NCBI GenBank assembly: GCA_947379975.1
Contig: CANCPF010000004.1
Coordinates: 33,676 to 97,675, forward strand
Source: Methylophilaceae bacterium
Lineage (GTDB): Bacteria > Pseudomonadota > Gammaproteobacteria > Burkholderiales > Methylophilaceae
DNA: 64,000 nucleotides
Direction: 5' to 3'
Positions 9,642 through 19,089 of this stretch are shown piece after piece. Positions within the stretch are counted from its first letter, which is position 1, and each line of letters starts with the position of its first letter. The notes under the pieces are model-generated. The model saw nothing but the letters and a program-made list of their open reading frames with translations, was not told the origin of the DNA and searched no databases. The position numbers were made by a program, and so were the translations under genes.

Positions 9642-10880
9642 TTAGTGCTTAGCCTGAACTAACTTCTGAACCACCAAACTGCCTACCATATCGCCCTCAA
9701 CATTGACTGTGGTGCGCAGAGTATCTAATAGCCTATCAATCGGCAGTAAAATAGCAATGGCTTCTGCCGGCAATCCTACTGATTGTAGCACCATCACCAT
9801 GGTCACCATGCCAGCACTGGGAATGCCAGGTGCGCCCATCGCAGCAATCATAGCGGTAAAGAATACTATTAGCTGCTGTGCAAAACTTAACTCAATACCG
9901 GCTAAATTAGCAATGAATAATGCAGCAGCAGCTTCGTATAAAGCCGTGCCATCCATATTGATAGTCGCGCCTAACGGGATGACAAAACCGGCGATTTCTG
10001 GCTTCACTTTTAAATGCTGGGTAGCGCAACGCAAGCTAACAGGTAGCGTGGCCGAGCTAGAGCTGGTCGCAAAAGCTGTGACCAAGGCTTCCCGTGCTCC
10101 ACGCCAAAACCACAGCGGCGATTTCTTGGTGAATAGATACAAGATTAAGGGCAATATTACTACGCCGTGTAATAAGGTTGTACCTATCACCACTGCGACA
10201 AACTTGGCCAAGGTGCTCAACATTGCCACATCTTGCACGGCGACTAGCTTAATGAGTAGCGCCATAATGCCCAATGGCGCTAAGCGCATCACCCAACCGA
10301 CTATTTGCATAGTCACTTCTAGACCTTCTTGCAATACCGAGAGTATGTTTTTGTAACGCTCGCCACCCATCACTAACGTAATGCCCAAAATAAGCGCAAA
10401 AGTAACCACTGCCAACACGTTTCCTTGCGATAAGGCTGTGAACGGATTGATGAATAAGCCATGCAGAAACTGTGCAAAGAACTCTGCTAGAGGTAACTGC
10501 TTGGCTTCAAAATTTTGCATGGCATGTTCAAACATGGCTAAATGCAAGCCTGCGCCGGGCTTAAAGTAATTGCCAGCAATAAGGGCAAGGCTAATGGCGA
10601 TGGCCATGCTCAAAATGAAAAATACTAGCGTTGTTACCCAAACGCGATGCATTTGTTGATGTTGCCGCAAGTTAGCAATGCCCACAGCAATGGAGCAGAA
10701 CACCAGCGGAATTAAAATCATTTTGAGTAAATCAATAAACAGCGTACCGACAAGTCCAGAAGCATATAGACCGGTTTGTACTACGTTGTTTTCAGCACCC
10801 ATTTTGTGAAAATATAAGCCAATAACAACCCCAAAAACTGCACCTAAGAGAATCTGGATATTGAGGCTAGGAAGTTTCAT
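9642..10880 (-). CDS. dicarboxylate/amino acid:cation symporter (SDF/GltP-DctA family)
   Basis: An inner-membrane secondary transporter of 412 aa that takes up dicarboxylates or acidic amino acids with Na+ or H+. It has about eight hydrophobic helices plus the two re-entrant loops of the family: the serine-rich hairpin FATSSSSATLPVSLRCA near 270 and the NMDGTALYEAAAALFIA signature near 310. The late GAPGIPSAGMVTM motif is also present. The sequence does not decide between DctA, GltP and GltT specificity. It follows the RsmB-like gene on the same strand after about 84 bp, so read-through is possible. Confidence 0.9.
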   Translation of the reverse strand: MKLPSLNIQILLGAVFGVVIGLYFHKMGAENNVVQTGLYASGLVGTLFIDLLKMILIPLVFCSIAVGIANLRQHQQMHRVWVTTLVFFILSMAIAISLALIAGNYFKPGAGLHLAMFEHAMQNFEAKQLPLAEFFAQFLHGLFINPFTALSQGNVLAVVTFALILGITLVMGGERYKNILSVLQEGLEVTMQIVGWVMRLAPLGIMALLIKLVAVQDVAMLSTLAKFVAVVIGTTLLHGVVILPLILYLFTKKSPLWFWRGAREALVTAFATSSSSATLPVSLRCATQHLKVKPEIAGFVIPLGATINMDGTALYEAAAALFIANLAGIELSFAQQLIVFFTAMIAAMGAPGIPSAGMVTMVMVLQSVGLPAEAIAILLPIDRLLDTLRTTVNVEGDMVGSLVVQKLVQAKH

Positions 10881-10964
10881 GGGTTCGACTCTTTAAAAGG
10901 CGTGAAGGCAATGAAGTGTTTTGCTCGTCAATACCGATTTTTGGGAATGGCGAGCTTAGGTTTT

Positions 10965-12548
10965 TTACGCTTTAACGGCTTTAACTTTCACCGTTTTTGG
11001 TTTGCTAACTTTATCTGTAGTTGTGGCTTCTTTTGCTGCTTTGACTACTTTTTCTTTAATTACCTTTTCCTTAACAACTTTCTCTTTAATAACTTTGGCC
11101 ACTTTAGGCTTGGCAAGTTTTTCAGCGGCAGTCGTCACGCTTGCAATATCTACGTTCTCAGTTGCAGGCACTTTTTTGCTAGCAGCTTTTTTAACTGGCT
11201 TTTCAGTAAGCACTTCAACTTCTGTAGTTACAGCTATAGTTGCAGGCTTAGTTTTTTTCTCAGGCGCAGTAGGATCAATTTTTTCAAACACAGCGGCAAA
11301 AAAGCCATCGGTATGATGTAAATGCGGTAATAATTTTAAATATTTACCGGTATCTAAATTAATTTGCTGTTGGCTTAGAATTTCTGCTGCATTGAGCAAT
11401 TTAAATTCTGGATGTGTGGCCAAAAATTGTTCTGCAATCTGCTCGTTCTCATCACTCAATAAGCTGCAAGTTGAGTAAATCAAACGGCCACCAGCCTTAG
11501 TGAGCTTAGAAGCTCGCGCTAAAATCCGCGCTTGTTTCTCTGTTAGTTCAGCCAAGTCTTGTGGCGTTTGGCGCCATTTAAGGTCGGGGTTACGGCGCAA
11601 TGTGCCTAAGCCGGTACACGGCGCATCGACTAGTACGCGATCAAACTTACCGTTTAAGCGTTTAAGTTTTGGGTCGTTTTCACTGCTAATACTTTGTGCA
11701 TTTAAATTGCTTAAACCAGAGCGTTTTAAGCGTTGGCCTAAACTGTGTAAACGTTTTTCTGACACATCAAACGCATACAAACGGCCGGTATTACGCATTA
11801 ATGCGCCCATTGCCAATGTTTTACCGCCTGCACCGGCACAAAAATCTGCAATCATCATGCCGCGTTTTGGCGCTACTAAATGGGCCAAAATCTGGCTACC
11901 TTCGTCTTGTACTTCAATTTGGCCTTCAGTAAATAATACGTGGCGGCTGATATTCAAACGCAATGGCATACGCAAGCCTATTGGTGAATAAGGTGTATTG
12001 GCAATATTAGCTTCGCCAGTAGTATTTTCGGCAATAAATTTAGCCATCACTTCATCGCGCGTGGCTTTAATGGTGTTTACACGTAAATCTAACGAGGCAG
12101 ATTCATGCATGCTACGGGCAATAGTCAGCGCTTCTTTTTCGCCGTATTGCGTTGCTAGTTTGTCCCATAACCAATCGCGCACATCAGCTTGCACGGCTAA
12201 CGGCAAGTTTTCGGTCGATTTAGCTTTAATGGTATGTGCCCATTCAATTTGTTGCTCGGTCAGCATAGGTTCTATTTTTTGTATGCTCATCCCTTGAATG
12301 CGTAACATCCAAGCCAGTACTAGCTTACGCGCATCGTCAGGATCGTTATCATCATTGGCGGTGACCGCACTTAAAAAACGTAAACGACGCAATACGCCGT
12401 AAACACTTTCAGCCACAAACGCACGCTCTTTCGTGCCTAAATCACGATTGTTGCGAAAAAACTCGCTCAATTTCACATCCGCTGGGCTGTTAAACTCAAG
12501 TAGATTAGATAACATTACTGCGGCTTGCCTGATTAAATTGGGCGTCAT
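10965..12548 (-). CDS. RsmB/NOP-family RNA m5C methyltransferase with lysine-rich tail
   Basis: A SAM-dependent RNA cytosine-C5 methyltransferase of 527 aa. Residues ~1-160 resemble the NusB-like N-terminal region. The Rossmann domain (~165-425) has the SAM site DFCAGAGGKTLAMGALM, the Cys motif VDAPCTGLGTLRRNP and the catalytic cysteine in YSTCSLLSDENEQ. The last ~95 residues are a low-complexity tail of Lys, Val, Ala and Thr with repeated EKVVKEK/EKVIKEK units, beyond the usual end near 425-430. The tail may bind RNA. A canonical rsmB lies at 50648-51952, so this paralogue probably has another target base. Confidence 0.88.
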   Translation of the reverse strand: MTPNLIRQAAVMLSNLLEFNSPADVKLSEFFRNNRDLGTKERAFVAESVYGVLRRLRFLSAVTANDDNDPDDARKLVLAWMLRIQGMSIQKIEPMLTEQQIEWAHTIKAKSTENLPLAVQADVRDWLWDKLATQYGEKEALTIARSMHESASLDLRVNTIKATRDEVMAKFIAENTTGEANIANTPYSPIGLRMPLRLNISRHVLFTEGQIEVQDEGSQILAHLVAPKRGMMIADFCAGAGGKTLAMGALMRNTGRLYAFDVSEKRLHSLGQRLKRSGLSNLNAQSISSENDPKLKRLNGKFDRVLVDAPCTGLGTLRRNPDLKWRQTPQDLAELTEKQARILARASKLTKAGGRLIYSTCSLLSDENEQIAEQFLATHPEFKLLNAAEILSQQQINLDTGKYLKLLPHLHHTDGFFAAVFEKIDPTAPEKKTKPATIAVTTEVEVLTEKPVKKAASKKVPATENVDIASVTTAAEKLAKPKVAKVIKEKVVKEKVIKEKVVKAAKEATTTDKVSKPKTVKVKAVKA

Positions 12549-12604
12549 TTGATTCTCTTTATAATAATTTTATGGGCCCCTTTTTAAATGAGCCCGATGC
12601 TGAT

Positions 12605-13804
12605 TTACGGTGTTGCTGATTCTTGTTCTGTTACGGCGACAGGTGTTTCTGTTTTTAAGTTAGTCATTAACAGCTCATAAACTTTACCTTTTTTTTCCGT
12701 TTCCCGTATTTTAACAGGTACGTACTGATAATCTAAGGCTAACCACAATTCTGTTTTCTTTTCGCTCTCCGCCCCGATTCGCATCAGGTGCATCGTATTG
12801 ATATCACCTATTTTAGTGGCAATTATTTCTTCACCCTCAAAACTATAATCGTAAGACCCAATTTTTTTACCATTGGTAATGCTTAAATGCATGCTTTGCA
12901 TGGGAGCAACAAACATAAATTGATACATAAAGCTTAGTAAATCCTGCGTACCGCTTGGTAGTTTGAGCAATTGATCGCCATTTGCGCTGTGCAAACTTAA
13001 TTGCTGATTGCGCCAATCAAAATAAGCGTTAAAGGTTTTATTGGCCTTACTGCCAAATTGATATAAATAATGCTCAGGCTGCAAGCCAGATTGAGTTAAG
13101 TTACCTTCGCTGATTTGCAATAAATCGGGAATCAGGAGCGATGCCAAGCCTTTCGCCTGAATCAAACTCTTCAAATTATATTGCTTATTGTTCGGCAGTA
13201 ATTGAAAGATTATTTTAGCTTTACCTGCCGCACTGGCATTTACTTTTGCGCCAATGTCGGTGCGCACATCAAACTCGGTTTCAATATAGTGATAAGCCTG
13301 CGAGTTGATTGCTATGCCACTTTCCTCTGGTACTTGAGCTACAGACTCTTGAGTTTCGGTTAATTGAGTTTTGGTTTCTTGAGCGTCGGTTTTTTGAGTA
13401 ATCGTCGCTAATCCTTGCGTGTAATCATCAGAAATTTTTGGCGCGTCCGCTTGGTTTGTTGGCATCGCATCGTTAAGTGCTGTAGTCTCGGTTGTTGGTA
13501 TAGTCGGCTCGGGCGCTGCCAGCGCTGGTGGATTTGGTTTAGCGATTATTTTCTTAGGTATTTTTTTTAGTAACGCGGGTTTTGGAAAGGCTAATCTGGG
13601 TAAAGCTGGCGGCAAAACTAATCGCGCCTCAATGATACTGTGCTGATCTTGCGTATTGATTGAATCAATAAAAAACTGATCGATGATCAAAAAGTGCAGA
13701 AAAACAGACAACAAAAGTGCCGTGGCAAGACGTCGATAACTTACATTCTGCCAAATGGATTGCCAAAACGTATGCAATCCGCTCCATTTAAAGTTACTCC
13801 ACAT
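12605..13804 (-). CDS. DUF3108 protein with N-terminal membrane anchor
   Basis: A 399-aa protein of unknown function. One membrane helix near residues 27-45 (LATALLLSVFLHFLIIDQFF) is followed by a Pro/Lys/Ala/Thr/Gln-rich linker to about residue 170, reminiscent of a TonB-like periplasm-spanning stalk. A C-terminal DUF3108 domain (~175-385) carries GTQDLLSFMYQFMFVAPM and the KKTELWLALDYQYVPVKIRE ending. It overlaps the upstream DUF3108 gene by 11 bp, and the two share these motifs, so they arose by tandem duplication. It is probably a periplasmic or envelope protein anchored in the inner membrane. No enzyme activity is evident. Confidence 0.82.
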   Translation of the reverse strand: MWSNFKWSGLHTFWQSIWQNVSYRRLATALLLSVFLHFLIIDQFFIDSINTQDQHSIIEARLVLPPALPRLAFPKPALLKKIPKKIIAKPNPPALAAPEPTIPTTETTALNDAMPTNQADAPKISDDYTQGLATITQKTDAQETKTQLTETQESVAQVPEESGIAINSQAYHYIETEFDVRTDIGAKVNASAAGKAKIIFQLLPNNKQYNLKSLIQAKGLASLLIPDLLQISEGNLTQSGLQPEHYLYQFGSKANKTFNAYFDWRNQQLSLHSANGDQLLKLPSGTQDLLSFMYQFMFVAPMQSMHLSITNGKKIGSYDYSFEGEEIIATKIGDINTMHLMRIGAESEKKTELWLALDYQYVPVKIRETEKKGKVYELLMTNLKTETPVAVTEQESATP

Positions 13805-14528
13805 GTAACTCGGTTAATGTTTGTTCTAGCTTTTGCCCATTATCATCCACAATCAGAATGCGCACCGGTACATAGTGCTGCTCAACAGCCAGCCAAAGTT
13901 CTTTGGTTTCTTGCGGTTTGTTAGCATCTAATGGCGCAGGCGGCAGTAAATGTAAGGTTTTATATTGCGTACCTGCTAGCTCTAGCACCTCTTGCTCGGC
14001 GTTAATTTTATATAGGTACTGATTAAGCTTTTTACCTGTGGTGAGTGTAACGGTAATGTCATTTTTAGGTGGCGCCGGTAAAAACATGAACTGATACGGA
14101 TAGCTCGCTAAATCCTGCGTACCTGGTACTAGCTCAGCCTCTTTAAGCTCGCCTTTGACCGTCATACGTAGCGCGTTTTTAGACCAATCAAAGTCTGCCA
14201 GTAAGGCTTTTTTCGGATTATCGCCTTGTTGCAATTCAAAGTGTGTTGGCTTTAAACCTTGGCTAGTCAGCTCGCCTGAACTGCTTAATTTGCGTTCGCC
14301 AAACAACGCATATATACCAATGCCTTTGGTGATGCTTTCAACTTTATAAGTACTGCCTGAAATGATAAATTTTTCATATACATTGGCAAATGGCAAGCCA
14401 TTTTTAGTGACTTCGTAGCTGGCTTGAATATGTTTAGGCGTGAGCGTTTGGGCGGAGGCTGAAGCAGAAATAAAACAAAATATAACGCTTAACACTGAAA
14501 TATAAGGTGCTGAAATATAACTTGGCAC
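13794..14528 (-). CDS. DUF3108 domain protein, secreted
   Basis: A 244-aa periplasmic protein of unknown function. A signal peptide ends near residue 26 (VIFCFISASASA then QTLTPK). The DUF3108 domain follows, with ASYEVTKNGLPFANVYEKF, GTQDLASYPYQFMFLPAP and the KELWLAVEQHYVPVRILI ending. The start is a GTG with a strong GAGGAG ribosome site six bases before it. It precedes and overlaps its larger paralogue at 12605-13804. DUF3108 genes often sit by purN or purM in betaproteobacteria. Here purM is upstream but purN is not in this window. Confidence 0.85.
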   Translation of the reverse strand: MPSYISAPYISVLSVIFCFISASASAQTLTPKHIQASYEVTKNGLPFANVYEKFIISGSTYKVESITKGIGIYALFGERKLSSSGELTSQGLKPTHFELQQGDNPKKALLADFDWSKNALRMTVKGELKEAELVPGTQDLASYPYQFMFLPAPPKNDITVTLTTGKKLNQYLYKINAEQEVLELAGTQYKTLHLLPPAPLDANKPQETKELWLAVEQHYVPVRILIVDDNGQKLEQTLTELHVE

Positions 14529-14580
14529 AAGAACTCCTCAATAAAAATACATCAGTACTCAACGTATGAGGTTTGCATTT

Positions 14581-14612
14581 TAGCGACAAATAAATAATTT
14601 TATTTGTCGCTA
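14581..14612. terminator. hairpin between purM and the DUF3108 pair
   Basis: A perfect 14-bp stem (TAGCGACAAATAAA paired with TTTATTTGTCGCTA) with a TAAT loop lies 55 bp after the purM stop on the minus strand. A short TAAAAT tract follows in the minus direction. It probably separates purM from the DUF3108 transcript. Two copies of ACGCTTGTTAA lie between it and purM. Confidence 0.65.
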
Positions 14613-14666
14613 AAGTCAAAGGCTAAAAATTACGCTTGTTAAGCAACGCTTGTTAAAAACGGTTTG

Positions 14667-15716
14667 TTAAACAACAATAGTTGGCGCTTCACCAGCTTGC
14701 TGTGCGCGAATAGACCCAATTTCAAATACGCTTTCACCAGCGTCTGATAACAGTTTTTGCGCAGCTGCCGCTTGTTCTTTAGCCACAATCACCACCATGC
14801 CGATACCACAATTAAATGTTTTGTACATTTCACTGTCAGTCACATTGCCTTGCGCTTGCAACCAAGTAAATAAAGGTGGCATAGTCCAGCTGCCTTTTTT
14901 GATTTCAGCAGTTAAACCAGCCGGCAATACGCGTGGTACGTTTTCAGTAATACCGCCGCCGGTAATGTGTGCCATGCCTTTTACTGGCAATGTTGCAATC
15001 AGTTGTAGTAACGGTTTTACATAAATACGGGTAGGCGCCATCACTACATCTTTGAATGGCTTGCCATGAAAATATGACTCAAAATCAATGCCTGAGTTTG
15101 CAATTAACTTGCGAATAAGTGAATAGCCATTTGAATGTGCGCCGCTTGAAGCTAAGCCTAACACTACATCACCAGCGGCAATAGTCGTGCCGTTGATAAT
15201 ACTTTCTTTATCGACACAACCTACTGCAAAACCAGCCAAATCATATTCTCCAGCCGGATACATGCCTGGCATTTCTGCGGTTTCACCACCCACTAGCGCA
15301 CAGCCAGATTGCTCACAACCTTCGGCAATGCCTTTAATGACCTGTGCTGCCGTGCCCACTTCTAACTTACCGCAAGCAAAATAATCTAAGAAGAATAATG
15401 GCTCAGCGCCTTGCACTAAAATATCGTTCACACTCATGGCGACTAAATCAATGCCCACGGTATCGTGCTTATTCAACTCAAAAGCTAATTTAAGTTTAGT
15501 GCCCACGCCATCGGTACCAGACACCAACACTGGATTTTTGAATTTTTTAGGCATTTCAAATAATGAGCCAAAGCCGCCGATTCCGGCCAATACTTCTGGG
15601 CGCATGGTGCGTTTTGCATAAGGTTTAATTTGTTCGACTAGCGCATCGCCAGCTTCCATATCTACGCCCGCGTCACGATAGCTAATGGATGTTGTATTGG
15701 TAGAAGATGTAGTCAA
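14667..15716 (-). CDS. purM: phosphoribosylformylglycinamidine cyclo-ligase (AIR synthetase)
   Basis: Cytosolic ATP-dependent enzyme of de novo purine synthesis that closes FGAM to AIR. It has 349 aa, a normal length. Visible motifs are [16 protein letters not shown] at the N-terminus, the nucleotide/metal segment [52 protein letters not shown], and [15 protein letters not shown]. The start is a TTG: an in-frame TAA lies four codons upstream, and the first ATG (residue 20) would remove conserved N-terminal residues. It is divergent from the AI-2E-family gene. A strong hairpin follows it. Confidence 0.96.
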   Translation of the reverse strand: MTTSSTNTTSISYRDAGVDMEAGDALVEQIKPYAKRTMRPEVLAGIGGFGSLFEMPKKFKNPVLVSGTDGVGTKLKLAFELNKHDTVGIDLVAMSVNDILVQGAEPLFFLDYFACGKLEVGTAAQVIKGIAEGCEQSGCALVGGETAEMPGMYPAGEYDLAGFAVGCVDKESIINGTTIAAGDVVLGLASSGAHSNGYSLIRKLIANSGIDFESYFHGKPFKDVVMAPTRIYVKPLLQLIATLPVKGMAHITGGGITENVPRVLPAGLTAEIKKGSWTMPPLFTWLQAQGNVTDSEMYKTFNCGIGMVVIVAKEQAAAAQKLLSDAGESVFEIGSIRAQQAGEAPTIVV

Positions 15717-15772
15717 AATGGCTCTCGCTTAGTAATAAAAGATGAGTAGTAAATTTGTGGTTTAGTATGCTT

Positions 15773-15802
15773 TTAGGAAGTTACTTACTATTTAAGTATA
15801 AT
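15773..15802 (+). promoter_or_regulatory. candidate promoter with very short leader for the AI-2E-family permease
   Basis: A perfect -10 box TATAAT lies at 15797-15802 with a weak -35 TTAGGA at 15773-15778 (18-bp spacer). Transcription would begin near 15809, only about four bases before the ATG at 15813. No Shine-Dalgarno sequence is present, which fits a near-leaderless mRNA. Confidence 0.5.
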
Positions 15803-15812
15803 TTTAACCTAT

Positions 15813-16910
15813 ATGACGACTGAACCCAAAAAAACAGCTGTAAAAAACCTATTTATCGACAACCGCTGGCTAATTTTGGCTACTGTTTTTGTATTTTTGA
15901 TTTATTTGTTATTGCCGATACTGACACCGTTTTTAGTTGCCGCAATTTTGGCTTATATTTGCGATCCCTTGGTCGATAGGCTTTGTTTAGTTGGCATAGG
16001 GAAATTCTTACTAGGCCGCACCTTAGCCACTGTGCTGGTGATGATCGCTATTTTTGGCGGCATCACTTTACTGTTGTTGATTTTAATCCCGCTCTTGCAA
16101 AAAGAATCGATATTAATGATAGAGCGCCTCCCCAGCCTGATTAACCATATTCGCGCCCTGATGGATCCGTGGTTACAAGCCAAATTTGGCATCAGTTTCT
16201 CCATAGACAGCGCTCAGATTCAAGAAATTGTCAGCAAAAACTGGAAAACTGCCGGTAGCTTATTGGGCGACGTGCTGATTATGGCTGGCAATAACGGCAT
16301 GGCACTCATTAACGTAGTGGCCAATATTTTATTGTTGCCCGTTGTGCTGTTTTATTTACTGCGTGATTGGGATGATTTTGTCGCAGGTCTAGCTAGACTT
16401 GTTCCAAGAAGTTGGCAAATTAAAGCCGGCGCAGTCGCCACTGAAATTGACTTGGTATTATCTGAATTCTTGCGTGGGCAACTGTCTGTAATGTTGGCCA
16501 TGACTGTTTTTTACGCTTTGGGCTTATGGATGATAGGCATGAGAATGGCCTTGCCTATTGCTTTAATTGCCGGCCTGTTGGGCTTTGTGCCGTATTTAGG
16601 CTTTGCCATAGGCTTTGGCCTGGCTTTGATTGTGGCCGCCTTAGAGTTCAGCAGCCTTGGCCAGTTGATGCCAGTATTATTAGTGTTTGGCCTTGGCCAA
16701 TTGCTAGAAAGCATGGTGCTTACGCCGATATTAGTTGGAGACCGGATCGGGTTGCATCCGGTGTTGGTGATTTTTGCTTTGCTCGCAGGCGGTCAGCTAT
16801 TCGGCTTTGCTGGGGTATTACTGGCGTTACCAGCCAGCGCTGCTATTGCAGTTGGTTTACGCCATGCCAAAGAAAATTATCTCAATAGTAATACATATCT
16901 CAATGATTAA
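15813..16910 (+). CDS. AI-2E family transporter (PerM/YdgG-type permease)
   Basis: A polytopic inner-membrane protein of 365 aa with about eight hydrophobic helices. The first pair is LILATVFVFLIYLLLPILTP and FLVAAILAYI. The soluble middle segment is at about 100-150. The C-terminal half has the family motif LRGQLSVMLAMTVFYALGLWMIG and AGGQLFGFAGVLLALPASAAIAVGLRH. Members export small molecules such as AI-2 or act as Na+/H+ antiporters, and the substrate here is unknown. It is divergent from purM and upstream of hda, a common beta/gammaproteobacterial arrangement. Confidence 0.88.
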   Translation: MTTEPKKTAVKNLFIDNRWLILATVFVFLIYLLLPILTPFLVAAILAYICDPLVDRLCLVGIGKFLLGRTLATVLVMIAIFGGITLLLLILIPLLQKESILMIERLPSLINHIRALMDPWLQAKFGISFSIDSAQIQEIVSKNWKTAGSLLGDVLIMAGNNGMALINVVANILLLPVVLFYLLRDWDDFVAGLARLVPRSWQIKAGAVATEIDLVLSEFLRGQLSVMLAMTVFYALGLWMIGMRMALPIALIAGLLGFVPYLGFAIGFGLALIVAALEFSSLGQLMPVLLVFGLGQLLESMVLTPILVGDRIGLHPVLVIFALLAGGQLFGFAGVLLALPASAAIAVGLRHAKENYLNSNTYLND

Positions 16911-16980
16911 TCTATCCATGAATAATCTCTAATTAATCATCAAATAACGTATTCAAGCAGCTAGGCATTCAAATAAAGCA

Positions 16981-17646
16981 ATGAAACAACTTCTACTCGA
17001 TATTAAACCTGCGGCGCCACCGACTTTACTCAATTTTATTGAAGGGCAAAACGCAGAAGCGCTGGCCAGCTTAAATTCGGTGCTAGCTCAACAAGCGCCA
17101 TCCAACTTTATTTATTTGTGGGGTGAAACTGGCAGTGGGAAAAGCCATTTATTGCAAGCCTGCAAAGCGCTTAATCTCACTAATCAAAACTCGGCCGATC
17201 AAAGCTTTGTGGATCAAGACTTAGTCAGCCATAATTTCATCGTTATGGATGATGTCCATTTACTGGATAACGATGCACAAATTGAATTATTTAACACCTA
17301 TAACCAACTGAAAGAAAATGGCGGAACACTTATTACTGCTGGTTTACACGCGCCTACGCAAATGCATTTACGAGGCGATTTAGCCACCCGACTGGCTTGG
17401 GGTTTGGTTTATCAACTACAGCCCTTAAACGATGCGGAAAAAGCTTTAGCTCTGCAAAATCACGCCGCTGAACGTGGTATACGCTTGCCAAGTGAGGTGG
17501 TTGAATATTGCCTGCGTTATTTACGTCGTGATTTATCTACCTTAATGGCCACCTTGGATGCCCTTGATGAGTGGTCGCTCACCACTAAAAAGCCTGTCAC
17601 CGTGCCAATGTTGCGACATTTATTGCAGCTGAACCTTGAGATTTAA
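16981..17646 (+). CDS. hda: DnaA inactivator Hda
   Basis: A DnaA-like AAA+ protein of 221 aa that, bound to the DNA-loaded sliding clamp, stimulates ATP hydrolysis by DnaA and so prevents re-initiation. The N-terminus KQLLLDI is the clamp-binding motif. The Walker A site is GETGSGKSH at 48-56, and Walker B is FIVMDDVHLLD. The sensor region includes LATRLAWGLVYQLQPL. The DnaA DNA-binding domain IV is absent, which separates it from DnaA. It lies between the AI-2E-family permease and the CNNM protein on the same strand, with short gaps. Confidence 0.93.
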   Translation: MKQLLLDIKPAAPPTLLNFIEGQNAEALASLNSVLAQQAPSNFIYLWGETGSGKSHLLQACKALNLTNQNSADQSFVDQDLVSHNFIVMDDVHLLDNDAQIELFNTYNQLKENGGTLITAGLHAPTQMHLRGDLATRLAWGLVYQLQPLNDAEKALALQNHAAERGIRLPSEVVEYCLRYLRRDLSTLMATLDALDEWSLTTKKPVTVPMLRHLLQLNLEI

Positions 17647-17685
17647 AATCTTAAAATTTGGATCTAATGCCTTTAAGGCAAACTT

Positions 17686-19008
17686 ATGAACAGTCACTTG
17701 TTGTTAGTATTTATCGCTTTTCTATTAGTGCTGCTTAATGGTTTTTTTGTAGCGGCCGAGTTTAGTCTGGTTAAAATGCGTAGCACGCGCGTGCGTACCA
17801 TCGCAAAAACATTAGGCTGGCGCGGACGCATATTAGCTAAAGTACATGTCAATTTAGATGCGTATTTATCGGCCTGTCAGCTGGGCATTACCTTGGCCTC
17901 ATTAGGTTTAGGCTGGGTGGGAGAGCCGGCTTTTGCCGCATTAATCGAGCCGCTGCTTGAGCAGGTTGGCGTGACTAACGTAAAGCTGATTCATAGCATC
18001 GCCTTCATTTTCGCTTTTTTTACCATTTCATATTTACACATTGTCATTGGCGAATTAGTGCCAAAATCTTTGGCTATTCGTATGTCTGAAAGAGTGGGGT
18101 TATGGACGGCGCCAGCTTTATATGTTTTTTATTGGGCGATGTTTCCTTCTATCTGGATACTCAATCAAAGTTCTAATTTAGTGATTACTGCTTTGAAGTT
18201 AAAGGCCAAGGCTGGACATGACGCCCAATATTCTTCAGAAGAGCTCAAGTTGATTTTGCGTAGTTCGCGCCCTAGTGATGCTTTTAGCCATGATGAATGG
18301 AAGGTGCTGGCGCAAGCCATCGATTTTAGAGAGTTAGAAGTTTCTGATTTAATGCACCCGTTTAATGAAGTGGTCGCCCTGTTTGAGGCCGATTCTTTTA
18401 CTGAAAACATGGCGCTCGTGTTGCAGCATCAATACAGTCGCTACCCTATAGTCAATGCCAGTGGCATGGTGACAGGTATTATTCATATTAAAGATATTTT
18501 TGTTGCACTGCGCAAAAATGCTGACTTTACCGACATTAAAAGCCTCACTAGGCCGGTAGAACAAGTTTCGCCAGACGTACATGCCACCGAAGTTTTTAGA
18601 AAACTACAAAATGGCGCACCGCATTTCACTGTAGTCGGCTACGAAAATGCACCGCCGATTGGATTTATTACACTAGATAACTTGTTAGCCGCGATGGTGG
18701 GCGATATTCGCGATGAATTTCGGCAATCACAAAGCGCCTGGACAAAATTAGATGACGGCTCATTATTAGGCAAAGCCTCGCTACCATTAAACACGCTAGA
18801 ACGCACTATAGGCGTGGATATTGAATCCGAAGACGCCGACACGATAGGCGGTTTAATTTTATGGGCTTTGGGCGACTTGCCCAAAGAAGGCCAACGCATA
18901 GCGTTTAAATCTTTTGATGTAGTTGTTAAAAAAATGGTGGGTCCGCGCATATTATTGGTACGTGTTTATCCAAAAAATCTGCATCCAGAACCAGCGCCTC
19001 AGCATTAA
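17686..19008 (+). CDS. CNNM/CorC family membrane protein (hemolysin-like, UPF0053)
   Basis: A 440-aa inner-membrane protein with the DUF21/CNNM transmembrane domain at ~1-190 (LLLVFIAFLLVLLNGFFVAAEFSLVKMRSTR; SACQLGITLASLGLGWVGEP; HIVIGELVPKSLAI). A CBS pair follows at ~200-330 (VSDLMHPFNEVV; YPIVNASGMVTGIIHIKDI), then a CorC/HlyC C-terminal domain at ~345-430. The family is linked to Mg2+/Co2+ export and divalent-cation homeostasis. The name hemolysin is historical. It is co-directional with hda and converges on nhaA. Confidence 0.9.
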   Translation: MNSHLLLVFIAFLLVLLNGFFVAAEFSLVKMRSTRVRTIAKTLGWRGRILAKVHVNLDAYLSACQLGITLASLGLGWVGEPAFAALIEPLLEQVGVTNVKLIHSIAFIFAFFTISYLHIVIGELVPKSLAIRMSERVGLWTAPALYVFYWAMFPSIWILNQSSNLVITALKLKAKAGHDAQYSSEELKLILRSSRPSDAFSHDEWKVLAQAIDFRELEVSDLMHPFNEVVALFEADSFTENMALVLQHQYSRYPIVNASGMVTGIIHIKDIFVALRKNADFTDIKSLTRPVEQVSPDVHATEVFRKLQNGAPHFTVVGYENAPPIGFITLDNLLAAMVGDIRDEFRQSQSAWTKLDDGSLLGKASLPLNTLERTIGVDIESEDADTIGGLILWALGDLPKEGQRIAFKSFDVVVKKMVGPRILLVRVYPKNLHPEPAPQH

Positions 19009-19089
19009 ATTATCTTAGCCCGTCATAGCGGCCGGCCTTGTTCGGTGTTAACGATTTTGGTATGGGTTTAATATACTTTAAATTAATTC

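Noticed and set aside
9703..10356. 217-codon open frame on the plus strand
   Set aside because: It lies fully antisense to the symporter gene, whose minus-strand protein has clear family motifs. The plus-strand translation has no recognisable domain.
10902..11321. Phe/Asn/Cys-rich 139-codon frame
   Set aside because: It is an antisense reading of the lysine-rich tail of the methyltransferase; the Phe richness is the complement of Lys codons.
19041..19055. GGCCGGCC palindrome between the CNNM gene and nhaA
   Set aside because: It is a short palindrome without a T-run or flanking repeat; probably chance.
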